36,257 nucleotides of DNA from Novosphingobium sp. (GCA_020848655.1 JADLHU010000022.1:1-36257); one strand, 5' to 3'; shown: positions 6,777 to 15,535, counted from the first letter of the stretch. Program-made: numbers and translations. The notes: generated by a model not told the origin, from the letters alone.

Positions 6777-8213
6777 GTGGGCGAGCTTGGACTCTTGACG
6801 ATGCCGCAGGTCTGGCGGCTGCTTCAGGTTGTCGAACACGAACTGCTGCTGTTCGCGGCGTTCTGGTTCATCCTGGGGGCGATCGACGAACTGACGATTG
6901 ACGTGGCGTGGCTGTGGCTGCGCCTGACGCGGCGCATCGTGCCCGATCGCCGGATCGTGCCGGACGGGCCAGGCAATGTGGATCTGTCCGGTCCGCTGGC
7001 GGTGCTCGTGCCCGCCTGGCACGAGGCGGACGTGATCGGCGTGATGATCGCGCATACGCTGCGCGCCTGGCCGCAGCCCGCCCTGCGGCTCTACGTGGGA
7101 TGCTATCGCAACGATCCCGATACGATTGCCGCTGCCATGAGGGGCGGAATGGATGGTGCGGGGTCGGATTCGCGCTTGCGCGTGGTAATCCACGATGCCC
7201 TTGGCCCGACGACCAAGGCCGATTGTCTCAACCGCCTTTACGCCGCGCTTTGCGCCGACGAGGCGCGCGGCGGCTTCGCTTATGCGGGGATCATCCTGCA
7301 TGACGCCGAGGACATGGTCCATCCCGCCGCGTTGGCCGAGATGGACCGCGCGCTGGGCGAAGTCGAGTTCGTGCAACTGCCCGTCCGGCCAGAGCCGCAG
7401 CGCGCCTCGCCCTGGGTGGCGGGGCATTATACCGATGAGTTTACCGAGGCCCACGCCAAGTCGCTGGTGGTGCGCGACATGCTGGGTGCGGCGCTGCCGG
7501 CCGCAGGGGTGGGCTGCGGCTTCGCGCGCGGCACGCTGGCGCGATTGGCGCAGGTGCGCGCCGGGGCTGGGCACCATGGCCCCTTCGCGGCGGAATGCCT
7601 GACGGAAGACTACGAACTGGGCCTCCTGGTCGGGCGGGCCGGTGGCCGCAGCCGTTTCCTGCGACTGCGCGACAGCAATGGCGAATTGATCGCCACGCGC
7701 GCCTTCTTCCCCGCGACGCTGGATGAATCGGTACGCCAGAAGACACGCTGGATTCACGGCATCGCACTTCAGGGCTGGGAACGGTTGGGCTGGGGTGGTC
7801 GGGCCGTGGATGTGTGGATGGCGCTGCGCGACCGGCGCGGGCCGCTGATCGCGCTGGTTCTGGCCGCAGCCTATGGCCTGTTCGTGGTCGAAGGCCTGCT
7901 CCAGGTGGCGCGGCTGGCTGGATGGACGGGATACGCGCCGGTCGAGCCGGCGTTGCGCCACATGCTGGAATTCAGCTTCGCCGCGCTGGTCTGGCGCGCC
8001 ACGTTGCGCTTCGGCTTCACCGCGCACGAATATGGCCTGGCCGAGGGCTTGCGCGCGGTGCTGCGCATCCCGGTCGCCAACCTGATCGCGATCATGGCCG
8101 GGCGGCGCGCGCTGACCGCCTATGTGCGCACGCTGCTTGGCGGCAAGGTGCACTGGGACAAGACGCACCACCACGATCATCCCGCCGCACGCTTGTCCGA
8201 TCCGGCGCGATGA
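6777..8213 (+). CDS. Processive-type GT2 glycosyltransferase, NfrB-like, without a visible c-di-GMP-binding tail
   Basis: 478 residues from GTG 6777, chosen because AGGGGG lies ~7 bases upstream; ATG 6714 and ATG 6801 are in-frame alternatives. An N-terminal membrane segment (HELLLFAAFWFILGAIDEL) precedes a GT2 catalytic region: LAVLVPAWHEADVIG, the metal-site stretch IILHDAEDMVHP, the base-motif region CLTEDYELGLLVG and the processive signature RQKTRWIHGIALQGW (QxxRW). Two or three C-terminal hydrophobic helices follow. This is the organisation of the glycosyltransferase half of NfrB, the inner-membrane subunit of a phage N4 adsorption and exopolysaccharide system. E. coli NfrB is much longer and carries a C-terminal MshEN domain that binds c-di-GMP; I see no room for one here. 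The stop overlaps the next start (ATGA), so the two proteins are probably made together. Confidence 0.8.
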   Translation: MGELGLLTMPQVWRLLQVVEHELLLFAAFWFILGAIDELTIDVAWLWLRLTRRIVPDRRIVPDGPGNVDLSGPLAVLVPAWHEADVIGVMIAHTLRAWPQPALRLYVGCYRNDPDTIAAAMRGGMDGAGSDSRLRVVIHDALGPTTKADCLNRLYAALCADEARGGFAYAGIILHDAEDMVHPAALAEMDRALGEVEFVQLPVRPEPQRASPWVAGHYTDEFTEAHAKSLVVRDMLGAALPAAGVGCGFARGTLARLAQVRAGAGHHGPFAAECLTEDYELGLLVGRAGGRSRFLRLRDSNGELIATRAFFPATLDESVRQKTRWIHGIALQGWERLGWGGRAVDVWMALRDRRGPLIALVLAAAYGLFVVEGLLQVARLAGWTGYAPVEPALRHMLEFSFAALVWRATLRFGFTAHEYGLAEGLRAVLRIPVANLIAIMAGRRALTAYVRTLLGGKVHWDKTHHHDHPAARLSDPAR

Positions 8214-9301
8214 TGGTGGCGGGCACCTGGCGTGGGCAGCCGCTCGCCGCGCTGGTGCTGATCGTGGCGGCGTGGATCGCGGTGCGCGCGGTAATGTGGA
8301 ATTCAGGCCTGTCCGAACCGCCCGCGCCGGCGGAACGGCCGCGACCGGTCGCGACCACCGCATCGATCACCGCATCGACCGACGCGACACCGAGGCGGAT
8401 CGCTCCGGCATTCGTGGCGCCTGCACTGCCGCGTCCCGCGCGCTTGCTGCCGGCGCGGGCAAGTGGCGGCGCGGACATGCGCGCCGGCTTTGCCGCGCCA
8501 GCCGCTCGGGCCGTCTCTCACGCGTTTCCCACTGCCCAGACCGATCCGCCCCTTTCTTCAGCGCTCGCGCCGGCGCTCGATCCAGCCGAGCCTGAACCTT
8601 CCGTGCCACCACCTGCTGAGCCACCAGCCATCCGGCACGAGCGCCGCTGGTCAGCGGACGGCTGGCTGATGCTGCGCGGCGGCGGCGATGGTTCGCTGGC
8701 CGCTGGCAGCGGCGCCCCCGCCACATATGGCGCGAGCCAGGCCGGCGCGGTGCTGCGCTATCGGCTTGCGCCCGCCAGCCGCCATCGCCCGGCGGCGTAC
8801 CTACGCGCCACCGCCGCGCTCAATGGATCGGACGAAAGGGAAGCGGCGCTGGGCCTGTCCGCCCGGCCGATCGCCGCGCTGCCGCTTGTCGCCGGGGTGG
8901 AGGTGCGCGCCGCGCATCGCTCCGGCGGACTGCGCCTGCGCCCGGCGGTGCTGCTCGTCAGCGAACTGCCGGTGCTTGCCCTGCCAGCCGCGTTACAGGC
9001 CGAAGCCTATGTCCAGGCCGGCTATGTCGGCGGACGCTTCGCCACGGCATTTGCCGATGGCCAGGTCCGGCTGGATCGCGCGGTCGGAGGGCGTGGGCGG
9101 ACCACGCTGGCGCTGGGCGCAGCGGCGTGGGGCGGGGCGCAGAAAGGTGTGGCGCGGCTCGATCTGGGGCCTACGGCGCGAATCGCGGTGCCGCTGGGCC
9201 AGGCCGCCGCCGCGCGGATCGCGGTGGACTGGCGGCTGCGCGTGGCGGGCGACGCGGCGCCATCGTCCGGCCCGGCGCTTACACTGTCGGCAGGTTTCTG
9301 A
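8210..9301 (+). CDS. Membrane-anchored protein with C-terminal NfrA-C-like beta-barrel domain (inferred)
   Basis: 363 residues beginning at ATG 8210, overlapping the glycosyltransferase stop by four bases. Residues ~10-30 are a hydrophobic signal or anchor (LAALVLIVAAWIAVRAVMWN). Residues ~35-140 are a low-complexity Pro/Ala-rich linker. The last ~220 residues, from RHERRWSADGWLMLRGG, show alternating amphipathic strands with turn residues (AYLRATAALNGSD, ALQAEAYVQAGYVGGRF, DWRLRVAGD) and finish LTLSAGF with a terminal phenylalanine, as in outer-membrane barrels. The pattern and its place beside an NfrB-like enzyme suggest the C-terminal domain of NfrA, the outer-membrane export partner. The tetratricopeptide region of full NfrA is absent. 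The homology is by pattern only; TonB-like or other secreted proteins are alternatives. Confidence 0.55.
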   Translation: MMVAGTWRGQPLAALVLIVAAWIAVRAVMWNSGLSEPPAPAERPRPVATTASITASTDATPRRIAPAFVAPALPRPARLLPARASGGADMRAGFAAPAARAVSHAFPTAQTDPPLSSALAPALDPAEPEPSVPPPAEPPAIRHERRWSADGWLMLRGGGDGSLAAGSGAPATYGASQAGAVLRYRLAPASRHRPAAYLRATAALNGSDEREAALGLSARPIAALPLVAGVEVRAAHRSGGLRLRPAVLLVSELPVLALPAALQAEAYVQAGYVGGRFATAFADGQVRLDRAVGGRGRTTLALGAAAWGGAQKGVARLDLGPTARIAVPLGQAAAARIAVDWRLRVAGDAAPSSGPALTLSAGF

Positions 9302-9351
9302 GCGCTGGGCTTTTTTCCCGGCGGCGGGTGGAGTAGGCGGGAAAGTCAGCG

Positions 9352-10266
9352 ATGGATGTGTACCTTCCCATAGCGAATCTCTCGGTCAACGGTCTGGTGA
9401 TCGTCGGGCTGGGTGTGCTGACCGGCCTGCTTTCGGGCATGTTCGGCGTGGGCGGCGGGTTCCTGACCACGCCTTTGCTGATCTTCTACGGCGTGCCGCC
9501 CACCGTCGCCGCCGCCTCTGCCGCCAGCCAGGTGACGGGGGCCAGCGTTTCCGGCGTATTCGCCCATGGCCGCCGCGGCGGAGTGGATGTGGAAATGGGC
9601 GCGGTGATGGTGGTGGGCGGGATCTTCGGCACCGGCATCGGCGCGGCCTTGTTCCGCCTGCTTCAGCAACTGGGCCAGATCGATACGGTCATCAGCATTC
9701 TCTACGTGCTGCTGCTCGGCTCGATCGGCACGATCATGGCGCGCGAGAGCATCCAGGGCATCCGCGCCGAACGCACCGGGGTGCCGGTTCCCGCGCGCAA
9801 GCGCCGCCATCATCCGCTCGTCGCCAACCTGCCGCTGCGCTGGCGCTTCTACCGTTCGGGGCTGTACATATCGCCGCTGGCGCCGTTGCTGCTGGGCATT
9901 TTTACCGGCGTGCTGACCATGCTGATGGGCATCGGCGGCGGCTTCGTGCTGGTGCCGGCGATGCTCTATATCCTGGGCATGAGCGCGGGCGTGGTGGTGG
10001 GCACATCGCTGCTCCAGATCCTGTTCGTGACCATGGCGACGACGATGATGCACGCGCTGACCACCAAGGCGGTGGACATCGTGCTGGCCGGACTGCTGCT
10101 GCTCGGCTCGGTCACCGGCGCGCAGCTTGGCGCGCAGCTCGCGCAGAAGGCCAGCCCGCTCTACTTGCGGCTGGTGCTGGCGGCGATCGTGCTGCTGATG
10201 GCGGGACGGCTGGCGCTGGGCCTCGGCTACCGGCCCGACGACATCTATACGATCGCCCCGCTATGA
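9352..10266 (+). CDS. TSUP family exporter (TauE/SafE)
   Basis: 304 residues, about eight hydrophobic segments, in two related halves. Each half has the family's glycine-rich helix start: LTGLLSGMFGVGGGFLTTPLLIFYG in the first and LTMLMGIGGGFVLVPAMLYILG in the second, cited here only by these short cores. TauE/SafE proteins move sulfite, sulfonates or other organic anions across the inner membrane; the substrate here is not shown. A basic cytoplasmic loop (ARKRRHHP) separates the halves. The gene lies 50 bases after the NfrA-like gene, and its stop overlaps the next start (ATGA). The pairing with a TIGR02186 protein recurs in alphaproteobacteria, which supports a joint function. Confidence 0.9.
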   Translation: MDVYLPIANLSVNGLVIVGLGVLTGLLSGMFGVGGGFLTTPLLIFYGVPPTVAAASAASQVTGASVSGVFAHGRRGGVDVEMGAVMVVGGIFGTGIGAALFRLLQQLGQIDTVISILYVLLLGSIGTIMARESIQGIRAERTGVPVPARKRRHHPLVANLPLRWRFYRSGLYISPLAPLLLGIFTGVLTMLMGIGGGFVLVPAMLYILGMSAGVVVGTSLLQILFVTMATTMMHALTTKAVDIVLAGLLLLGSVTGAQLGAQLAQKASPLYLRLVLAAIVLLMAGRLALGLGYRPDDIYTIAPL

Positions 10267-11015
10267 GGCTGCCGATCGCCCTTCTGGCCGTGCTGCTGCT
10301 GACGGGCGCGCGCGATCCGATCCTCGTTCCCGAAGTGTCGCAGCACGAAGTGCAGGTGCGCCAAGGCTTTACCGGCACCGAACTGCTGCTGTTCGGCGCG
10401 ATCCTGACGCCCGACGGCACGCGCGCCGGGCGCGATTACGATATCGTCGTGGTGCTGAAAGGGCCGACCCAGTCGATCGTCGTGCGCGAGAAGCAGAAAG
10501 TCGCGGGCATCTGGATCAATGCCGACAGCGCCGGCTTCCGCTCCGCCCCGTCCTATTACGCGGTCGCCAGTTCGCGGCCGATCCGCCAGATCGTCGATGA
10601 GAAGACGGCGGCGATCTATGAATTCGGCCTGCGCAATATCCAGCTTTCGCCGATCGGCGCGATCGATCCGGCGCAGCAGGCGCGCTTTGCCGCCGGGCTA
10701 GCCGCACTGAAGACGGGAGAGGGCCTGTACAAGCAGGCTGAAGGCGGGGTGAAGATCAGCGAGCAGGTGCTCTACCAGGCGCGAATAACGCTGCCGTCCA
10801 GCGTGCCGACCGGCACGTACACGGCGGAAACTTTCGCGATCTCGAAAGGCTGGGTCGTCGCTTCGGCGACCAGCCGGATCGAGGTGCGCAAGATCGGTTT
10901 CGAAGGAGCCATCGCGCGCTTCGCGCAGAACAGTTCGTTTTCCTATGGCCTGCTCGCGGTGGCGCTTTCGGTGCTGATGGGCTGGCTGGCCGGCCGCCTG
11001 TTCGCGCTGATCTGA
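10263..11015 (+). CDS. TIGR02186 family membrane protein (Alph_Pro_TM)
   Basis: 250 residues from ATG 10263, sharing ATGA with the TSUP gene. A signal peptide (LPIALLAVLLLTGARD) is followed by a periplasmic domain, starting PILVPEVSQHEVQVRQGFTG and containing LLLFGAILTPDG, VVVLKGPTQSIVVREK and FRSAPSYYAVASSRPI. A single C-terminal membrane helix (YGLLAVALSVLMGWLAGRLF) anchors it. These are the marks of the TIGR02186/PF09608 alphaproteobacterial family of unknown function, commonly found beside a TauE/SafE exporter. By context it may help the exporter as a periplasmic accessory subunit, but no activity is established. Confidence 0.85.
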   Translation: MRLPIALLAVLLLTGARDPILVPEVSQHEVQVRQGFTGTELLLFGAILTPDGTRAGRDYDIVVVLKGPTQSIVVREKQKVAGIWINADSAGFRSAPSYYAVASSRPIRQIVDEKTAAIYEFGLRNIQLSPIGAIDPAQQARFAAGLAALKTGEGLYKQAEGGVKISEQVLYQARITLPSSVPTGTYTAETFAISKGWVVASATSRIEVRKIGFEGAIARFAQNSSFSYGLLAVALSVLMGWLAGRLFALI

Positions 11016-11079
11016 CGGTCCGGCCAGCTCCGGGCCACACGCCGCCTTATCCCAATCTTAACCGAGGCGGACTAGGCCT

Positions 11080-12810
11080 GTGCGCTGGTTCTCGCGGGAA
11101 AACGGGTTTTCGGAAGACATGTCCGACATGAGCAGAAACGGTTTCGACCAGGCGCGTCCGGCCAGCATGGCGGATATCGCCGCCGGGGCCGCGCCCAGCC
11201 CGCTCGACAACGCGCTGGAGCCGATCGGCGTGGTGCTGGAAATCACCGGCGCGGGGGCACAGATCGCGTTCGATATCGAACGGCTGACGGAATGTGCGGC
11301 CGATGCCGATCCTTCGGTGGTGCTGGCCGGCCAGGTCGGCAGCCAGATCAAGATCCGCGTCTCGGGCGGCTGGCTCCTGGCCAGCGTGCGCAACCAGCGG
11401 CAGGACGCCAAGGCGCGCGGCGGCGTGATGGCGGCGGTCGATTTCCTGGGCGAGGGCGAGGAAGAGCGCCTGACCGGGCGCATCCATGCGTTCCGGCGCG
11501 GCGTGACCGGCTATCCGATCCCCGGCGCGCTGGTCTATCCCGCCACCAGCAGCGATCTGCGGCAGATCTACGCCAGCGATGGCCGGGCGAGCATCCCCAT
11601 CGGCAACGTCTATCCCACCAAGGACATCCGCGCCGGACTTTATGTCGATTCGCTTCTGGGCCAGCACTTTGCGCTGCTGGGATCGACCGGCACCGGCAAA
11701 TCGACCAGCGCGGCGCTGATCCTGCACCGCATCTGCGACATGGCCCCCGAAGGCCACATCGTGATGATCGACCCGCATGGCGAATATGCCACCGCGTTCC
11801 GCACCACGGGCATCGTGCTCGACGTGTCGAACCTGCAGATGCCCTATTGGCTGATGAACTTCGAGGAACACTGCGAAGCCTTCCTCACCGCTTCGGGCGA
11901 CGAGCGGCAGGCCGATGCGGAAATCCTTGCCAAGTGCCTGTTGCAGGCGCGGATGAAGAACCGCCTGGCCGAGAAGATGGGCAAGATCACGGTCGACGCG
12001 CCGATCCCCTATCTGCTGTCCGACCTGACCACGATCCTCCAGAACGAGATGGGCAAGCTGGAAAAGGCCGGCACCACCGCGCCCTATGTCCGCCTGAAAA
12101 GCAAGATCGACGAGTTGAAGGGCGATCCGCGCTATCAGTTCATGTTCTCGGGCATGCTGGTGGGCGATACCATGGTGGAATTCCTTGAACGCATCTTCCG
12201 CCTGCCCGCCGAGGGGCGGCCGATCTCGATCATCGACGTGTCGGGCGTGCCGTCCGACATCACTTCCACCGTCGTCGCGGTGCTGGCGCGCCTGGCCTTC
12301 GACTTCGCGGTCTGGGCGCGCGAGGAGCGCACGCGGCCGCTGCTGCTGGTCTGCGAGGAAGCGCACCGCTATGTTCCCAACGAGAAGAACGCCGATGGCT
12401 CGTCGGTGGGCAAAGTGCTGTCGCGCATCGCCAAGGAAGGGCGCAAGTACGGCATTTCGCTGGGCCTGATCACGCAGCGCCCATCGGACCTGGCCGAAGG
12501 CGTGCTGTCGCAGTGCGGCACGATCATCGCCATGCGGCTCAACAACGAGCGCGACCAGTCCTTCGTGAAGGCGGCGATGCCCGAAGGCGCGCGCGGCTTT
12601 CTCGATTCGATCCCTGCGCTGCGCAACCGCGAATGCATCATCTGCGGCGAGGGCGTTTCCATCCCCATCCGCGTCTCGTTCGACGAACTGGAAGAACATC
12701 GCCGTCCGGCCTCGGCCGATCCATCGTTCAGCAAGCTGTGGAACGGCGGCGGTGAGGACGACGAGATGGTCCAGCGCACCGTCCAGCGCTGGCGCGCCGG
12801 CGGGCGCTGA
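11080..12810 (+). CDS. HerA-type hexameric ATPase (DUF87/HerA helicase family)
   Basis: 576 residues from GTG 11080 (GAGG about 11 bases upstream); ATG 11119 or 11128 are plausible shorter starts. An N-terminal beta-barrel HAS-like domain (residues ~45-150: IGVVLEITGAGAQIAF) precedes the ATPase. Walker A is GSTGTGKSTSAAL at about 201-213, followed by GHIVMIDPHGEYA; Walker B is RPLLLVCEEAHRYVPNEK near residue 420; the arginine-finger area is SRIAKEGRKYGISLGLITQR. HerA-type motors translocate DNA, classically with the nuclease NurA. No nuclease or Sir2-type partner lies beside it. It therefore looks like the solitary chromosomal version common in proteobacteria, whose role is unclear. A hairpin encloses its stop codon. 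Confidence 0.88.
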   Translation: MRWFSRENGFSEDMSDMSRNGFDQARPASMADIAAGAAPSPLDNALEPIGVVLEITGAGAQIAFDIERLTECAADADPSVVLAGQVGSQIKIRVSGGWLLASVRNQRQDAKARGGVMAAVDFLGEGEEERLTGRIHAFRRGVTGYPIPGALVYPATSSDLRQIYASDGRASIPIGNVYPTKDIRAGLYVDSLLGQHFALLGSTGTGKSTSAALILHRICDMAPEGHIVMIDPHGEYATAFRTTGIVLDVSNLQMPYWLMNFEEHCEAFLTASGDERQADAEILAKCLLQARMKNRLAEKMGKITVDAPIPYLLSDLTTILQNEMGKLEKAGTTAPYVRLKSKIDELKGDPRYQFMFSGMLVGDTMVEFLERIFRLPAEGRPISIIDVSGVPSDITSTVVAVLARLAFDFAVWAREERTRPLLLVCEEAHRYVPNEKNADGSSVGKVLSRIAKEGRKYGISLGLITQRPSDLAEGVLSQCGTIIAMRLNNERDQSFVKAAMPEGARGFLDSIPALRNRECIICGEGVSIPIRVSFDELEEHRRPASADPSFSKLWNGGGEDDEMVQRTVQRWRAGGR

Positions 12811-12817
12811 GCGCCCG
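12801..12817. terminator. Hairpin enclosing the HerA-type gene's stop codon
   Basis: CGGGCGC (12801-12807) and GCGCCCG (12811-12817) form a perfect 7-bp stem whose 3-base loop is the TGA stop codon. It lies between two converging genes. There is no T-run on either strand, so it is at best a weak or Rho-assisted bidirectional terminator. Confidence 0.4.
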
Positions 12818-12842
12818 GCAGTCCGCCCGGCAATCCGATCGT

Positions 12843-13988
12843 TCAGCCGATGCTTTCGGGCGGGTCGAGCCATTCGGCCAGCGCGCCCAGGCAATCCCGG
12901 CCAAGCTGGCGGCTGCGTTCGGCGCTCCACCCTTGCGCGGGATCGGAGAGGGGATCATGGTCCTTGAACGGCATTTCCAGGGTCATCGCCACGCAGCCGA
13001 AGCGTTCCGCCAATTGGTTGGTCGACATCGCAAGGTTGCCCTTGCCCTTCGCCGCCACCGGATAGCCCAGCCTGGTCTGGAAATCGGGCGTGCGCCGGTC
13101 CAGGATGGCAAGGTAGCGCCGATAACCGGCAAGCTGCGCCTCGGTCATTGAAGGGATGCCTTCGAAGCCGGCGATGAACACCGCCGGGATCGCCTCATCG
13201 CCGTGCACGTCGATCGCGAAATCAACCCCGCTGGCGTCCATGGCATCGCGCAGCGCCAGCACTTCGGGCGAGCGTTCGGCCGAAGGGCTGGCCCATTCGC
13301 GGTTGAGGTTCACGCCCGCAGCGTTGGTGCGCAAGTGACCCCGACGCGATCCGTCTGGGTTGGCATTGGGCACCAGATGCAGGCGGCAGCGCTGGCGCAG
13401 CGCGCGCGCGATGGGATCGGCGGGATCGGTCAGCCGTTCCAGCGCGCCTTCCATCCACCATTCGGCCATGCTCTCGCCCGGATGCTGGCGGGCATAGAGC
13501 CAGACCTGCAACGGCCCTTCGCCCAGGTCCAGGCAATCGATCGGCTGGCCATCGAGGCTGTGGCCGAGGCAGCGATAGTCCACGCCATCGGCCAGCGCCG
13601 CCGTGGCGATCAGATCGTGGTGCCGTTCCATCGAATAGGGCGCGAAATAGGCGAACCAGCACAGATCGCTTTCGGGCGTGTGGCGGATGGTCAGCGTGCC
13701 GCCATCGGCGGCGGCATCCCAGGTCGTTTCGGCGCGGCCCCAGTATTCGCGATCTTCGGAAAAACAGGCGCGATAGCCGGGCCAGCCCTGCGGATAGGCG
13801 GCCGCGCCAAGCCCCGTCAGCGCCAGGTCCAGCGCGCGGCCTTTCGCGCCGGAAACGCGAAAATGGAACCACTGGAAGAAATCCGATGCGTGATCCTTAC
13901 GGATCGCCAGTCGGGCGGAGGCGCCGTTGATGGACAGAACCTCGATGTTGCCGGAATCGAAGGCGGCGGTGATCTGGATGGTGTTCAT
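12843..13988 (-). CDS. M14 family zinc carboxypeptidase, cytosolic-carboxypeptidase (CCP)-like
   Basis: 381 residues. An N-terminal beta-sandwich of ~130 residues ([40 protein letters not shown]) is the hallmark of the CCP branch of M14. The peptidase domain has zinc ligands H169 and E172 in [13 protein letters not shown] and H262 in [11 protein letters not shown], the substrate-binding NLNREW (229-234), and catalytic E338 in TLEMPFKDH. Eukaryotic CCPs trim C-terminal glutamates; bacterial substrates are mostly unknown. No signal peptide is present. The ATG at 13988 overlaps the stop of the upstream DUF4136 lipoprotein gene (ATGA), so translation is coupled, although one product is an envelope protein and this one looks cytoplasmic. 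Confidence 0.9.
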   Translation of the reverse strand: MNTIQITAAFDSGNIEVLSINGASARLAIRKDHASDFFQWFHFRVSGAKGRALDLALTGLGAAAYPQGWPGYRACFSEDREYWGRAETTWDAAADGGTLTIRHTPESDLCWFAYFAPYSMERHHDLIATAALADGVDYRCLGHSLDGQPIDCLDLGEGPLQVWLYARQHPGESMAEWWMEGALERLTDPADPIARALRQRCRLHLVPNANPDGSRRGHLRTNAAGVNLNREWASPSAERSPEVLALRDAMDASGVDFAIDVHGDEAIPAVFIAGFEGIPSMTEAQLAGYRRYLAILDRRTPDFQTRLGYPVAAKGKGNLAMSTNQLAERFGCVAMTLEMPFKDHDPLSDPAQGWSAERSRQLGRDCLGALAEWLDPPESIG

Positions 13989-14605
13989 CGCACTTCGATA
14001 GTTTGGCCGGACACGCCGGGGAAGCCCTTGAACAGCGCTTCGGCCAGCTTTGCCGCGCCCAGCGATGTTTGCGCCATCGGCGAATCGCTGCGCACCACGA
14101 AGCGCGCGCGGCCTTCCCACAGCGCGCTGCCGCTGGCGCGGTCACGGATCGTGACGGACAGCTCGGTCGCGGTCTGTTCGGGTGGTGGGCCGGAAAGGTT
14201 CACGCCGATGCCCACGCCAAGGCCCGAACCGAAGCTGCCCGTACCGCCGCCAACACCCACGGAAACCGGGCCGCCGGTCGGCTGCGGGGCGATGGTGCTG
14301 CGTTCGACGCGGACCAGCGCGATCTGCGGCGAAGCGGTGCCCGCCGGCTGTTCGGCATAGCCCAGCAGCACCAGTTGGCGGGCGACGGCGGCGGCATAGG
14401 TGCGGTATTCCAGACTGGTGCCATCGACTTGCGCGGCGGGTTCCACCGTGATCGCGCCCCGGCCCAGCGGCGCGGTATCGGCCACGTGGAAGCGCGTCAC
14501 TTCCACCGGACCGACCGGCGCGACGCAAGCAGAAAGCCCGCCTAACGACAGCAGGCCAAGCGAGACGAGCGCCAGTGCGGCGGGAGAAAGGGGCAGGCGC
14601 TTCAT
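13985..14605 (-). CDS. DUF4136-type lipoprotein
   Basis: 206 residues from ATG 14605 ([11 protein letters not shown]) with GGAG ten bases upstream; the frame continues further but lacks a better start. A lipoprotein signal ends in the lipobox LGGLSAC, so the mature protein should be anchored by its N-terminal cysteine. The middle carries a Gly-rich, near repetitive tract ([20 protein letters not shown]). The C-terminal part [17 protein letters not shown]...[14 protein letters not shown] matches the next gene upstream, its paralogue. The fold resembles DUF4136, small periplasmic proteins of unknown function. Its stop overlaps the M14 peptidase start. Confidence 0.75.
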   Translation of the reverse strand: MKRLPLSPAALALVSLGLLSLGGLSACVAPVGPVEVTRFHVADTAPLGRGAITVEPAAQVDGTSLEYRTYAAAVARQLVLLGYAEQPAGTASPQIALVRVERSTIAPQPTGGPVSVGVGGGTGSFGSGLGVGIGVNLSGPPPEQTATELSVTIRDRASGSALWEGRARFVVRSDSPMAQTSLGAAKLAEALFKGFPGVSGQTIEVR

Positions 14606-14668
14606 GGCATCAACTCCGCAAGTCCGGGCCACTGTGTTGCGGCCCGGCCCGCGATGCAAGCGCGCCGC

Positions 14669-15430
14669 TTAGCCGCCATCGCGGGCGGGCGCGGCAATGC
14701 CGTCCGAGGCGCGGGGGAAGCCGTCGAACAAGGCTTCGGCAAGGCGTGCGGCGATCGCCTGTTCGCCCCAGCGGGCATCGCCTTCGCGCGTGGCGATGTC
14801 GGCGCGGCCTTCCCACAGCACGGTGCCGCTGGCGTGATCGCGGATGCGCGCTTCCAGCCGGGTGGACAGCAGCGGCGGCAGCGGCTTGGACAGGTCGACG
14901 TTGACGGCCAGGCCATAGGCGGTGCCGCGCGTGCCCACTTCCATCGCGGCGGTGCCGCTGACCGGCTTGTGCGGCGCTTCGCCCGGCTGGGCGACGCTAC
15001 GCACCAGGCGCAGTTCCACGGTCTGCCCGCCGGCGGGATCGGCGTGGGCGGTGTCGTATCCGGCCTTGACCAGTTGATCGACGATCGCCGCTTCATAAGG
15101 TGCGCGTTCGGATGGGCCGACGAAGTTCTGCCCGTCGCTTTGCGAGGTGACCGCGACCGGGCCGTGGCCGAGCGCCCTGGCGGCATCGCCTTCGGCCACG
15201 AAGCGGCTGACATCGATTCGCCCCTCGCGGCTGCGATCGGGCGCGGTGCGCGAAGCCGGCGCGCGGCGGTTCCAGTCCGAACCGCCCCAGTTCCGTCCAT
15301 CGCGGTTCGATCCATCCCAGTTCGGTCCATCCCAGTCGCCGGGGCGGGCGAGGGCGGGCGTCGACGCGATCAGGGCGGTTGCGGCGGCAAGGCTGGCGGC
15401 CAGGCCGACAGCGAGGTGGCGTCTGTTCAT
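14669..15430 (-). CDS. DUF4136-type periplasmic protein with pentapeptide repeats
   Basis: 253 residues from ATG 15430 (MNRRHLAVGLAASL), with TTGGAG about 7 bases upstream. A Sec signal peptide ends at about TPALA. It is followed by a short repetitive tract of five-residue units of the form W-D-G-x-N (GDWDGPNWDGSNRDGRNWGG), encoded by tandem 15-bp units. The rest resembles the downstream lipoprotein gene, most clearly IRDHASGTVLWEGRADI and ARLAEALFDGFPRASDG, so the two are tandem paralogues. There is no lipobox; the product is likely soluble in the periplasm or outer-membrane-associated. Function unknown. The downstream paralogue starts 64 bases after the stop. Confidence 0.78.
   Translation of the reverse strand: MNRRHLAVGLAASLAAATALIASTPALARPGDWDGPNWDGSNRDGRNWGGSDWNRRAPASRTAPDRSREGRIDVSRFVAEGDAARALGHGPVAVTSQSDGQNFVGPSERAPYEAAIVDQLVKAGYDTAHADPAGGQTVELRLVRSVAQPGEAPHKPVSGTAAMEVGTRGTAYGLAVNVDLSKPLPPLLSTRLEARIRDHASGTVLWEGRADIATREGDARWGEQAIAARLAEALFDGFPRASDGIAAPARDGG
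15290..15334. repeat. Three tandem 15-bp units
   Basis: Copies at 15290-15304, 15305-15319 and 15320-15334 follow GTTCSRTCCATCSCR, differing at three or four positions. They lie inside the DUF4136 gene, in frame, and encode the five-residue W-D-G-x-N type repeats read on the minus strand. A degenerate earlier copy is visible before 15290. Confidence 0.85.
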
Positions 15431-15535
15431 GAATACTCCAATGTGCCTGCCGCCGGTTCCGGGCCTAGGCGCTTCTCGCTTGCCCGCGAATGAACGGCGC
15501 GGCATCGTGGATCAACCGAATGGTGCCCTCGCTGC

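Noticed and set aside
9302..9351. A terminator at the T-run CTTTTTTCCC after the NfrA-like gene
   Set aside because: I find no convincing stem before the T-run on the plus strand; a neighbouring GC-rich stretch pairs poorly.
8688..10262. The long plus-strand frame preceding TIGR02186 as a giant N-terminal extension
   Set aside because: It overlaps the NfrA-like and TSUP genes in another frame. ATG 10263 with an ATGA overlap and a signal peptide is the real start.
11080..12810. HerA-type ATPase as part of a phage-defence island with radC or the JAMM protein
   Set aside because: No Sir2, nuclease, helicase or toxin neighbour and no composition change. The surrounding genes are housekeeping.
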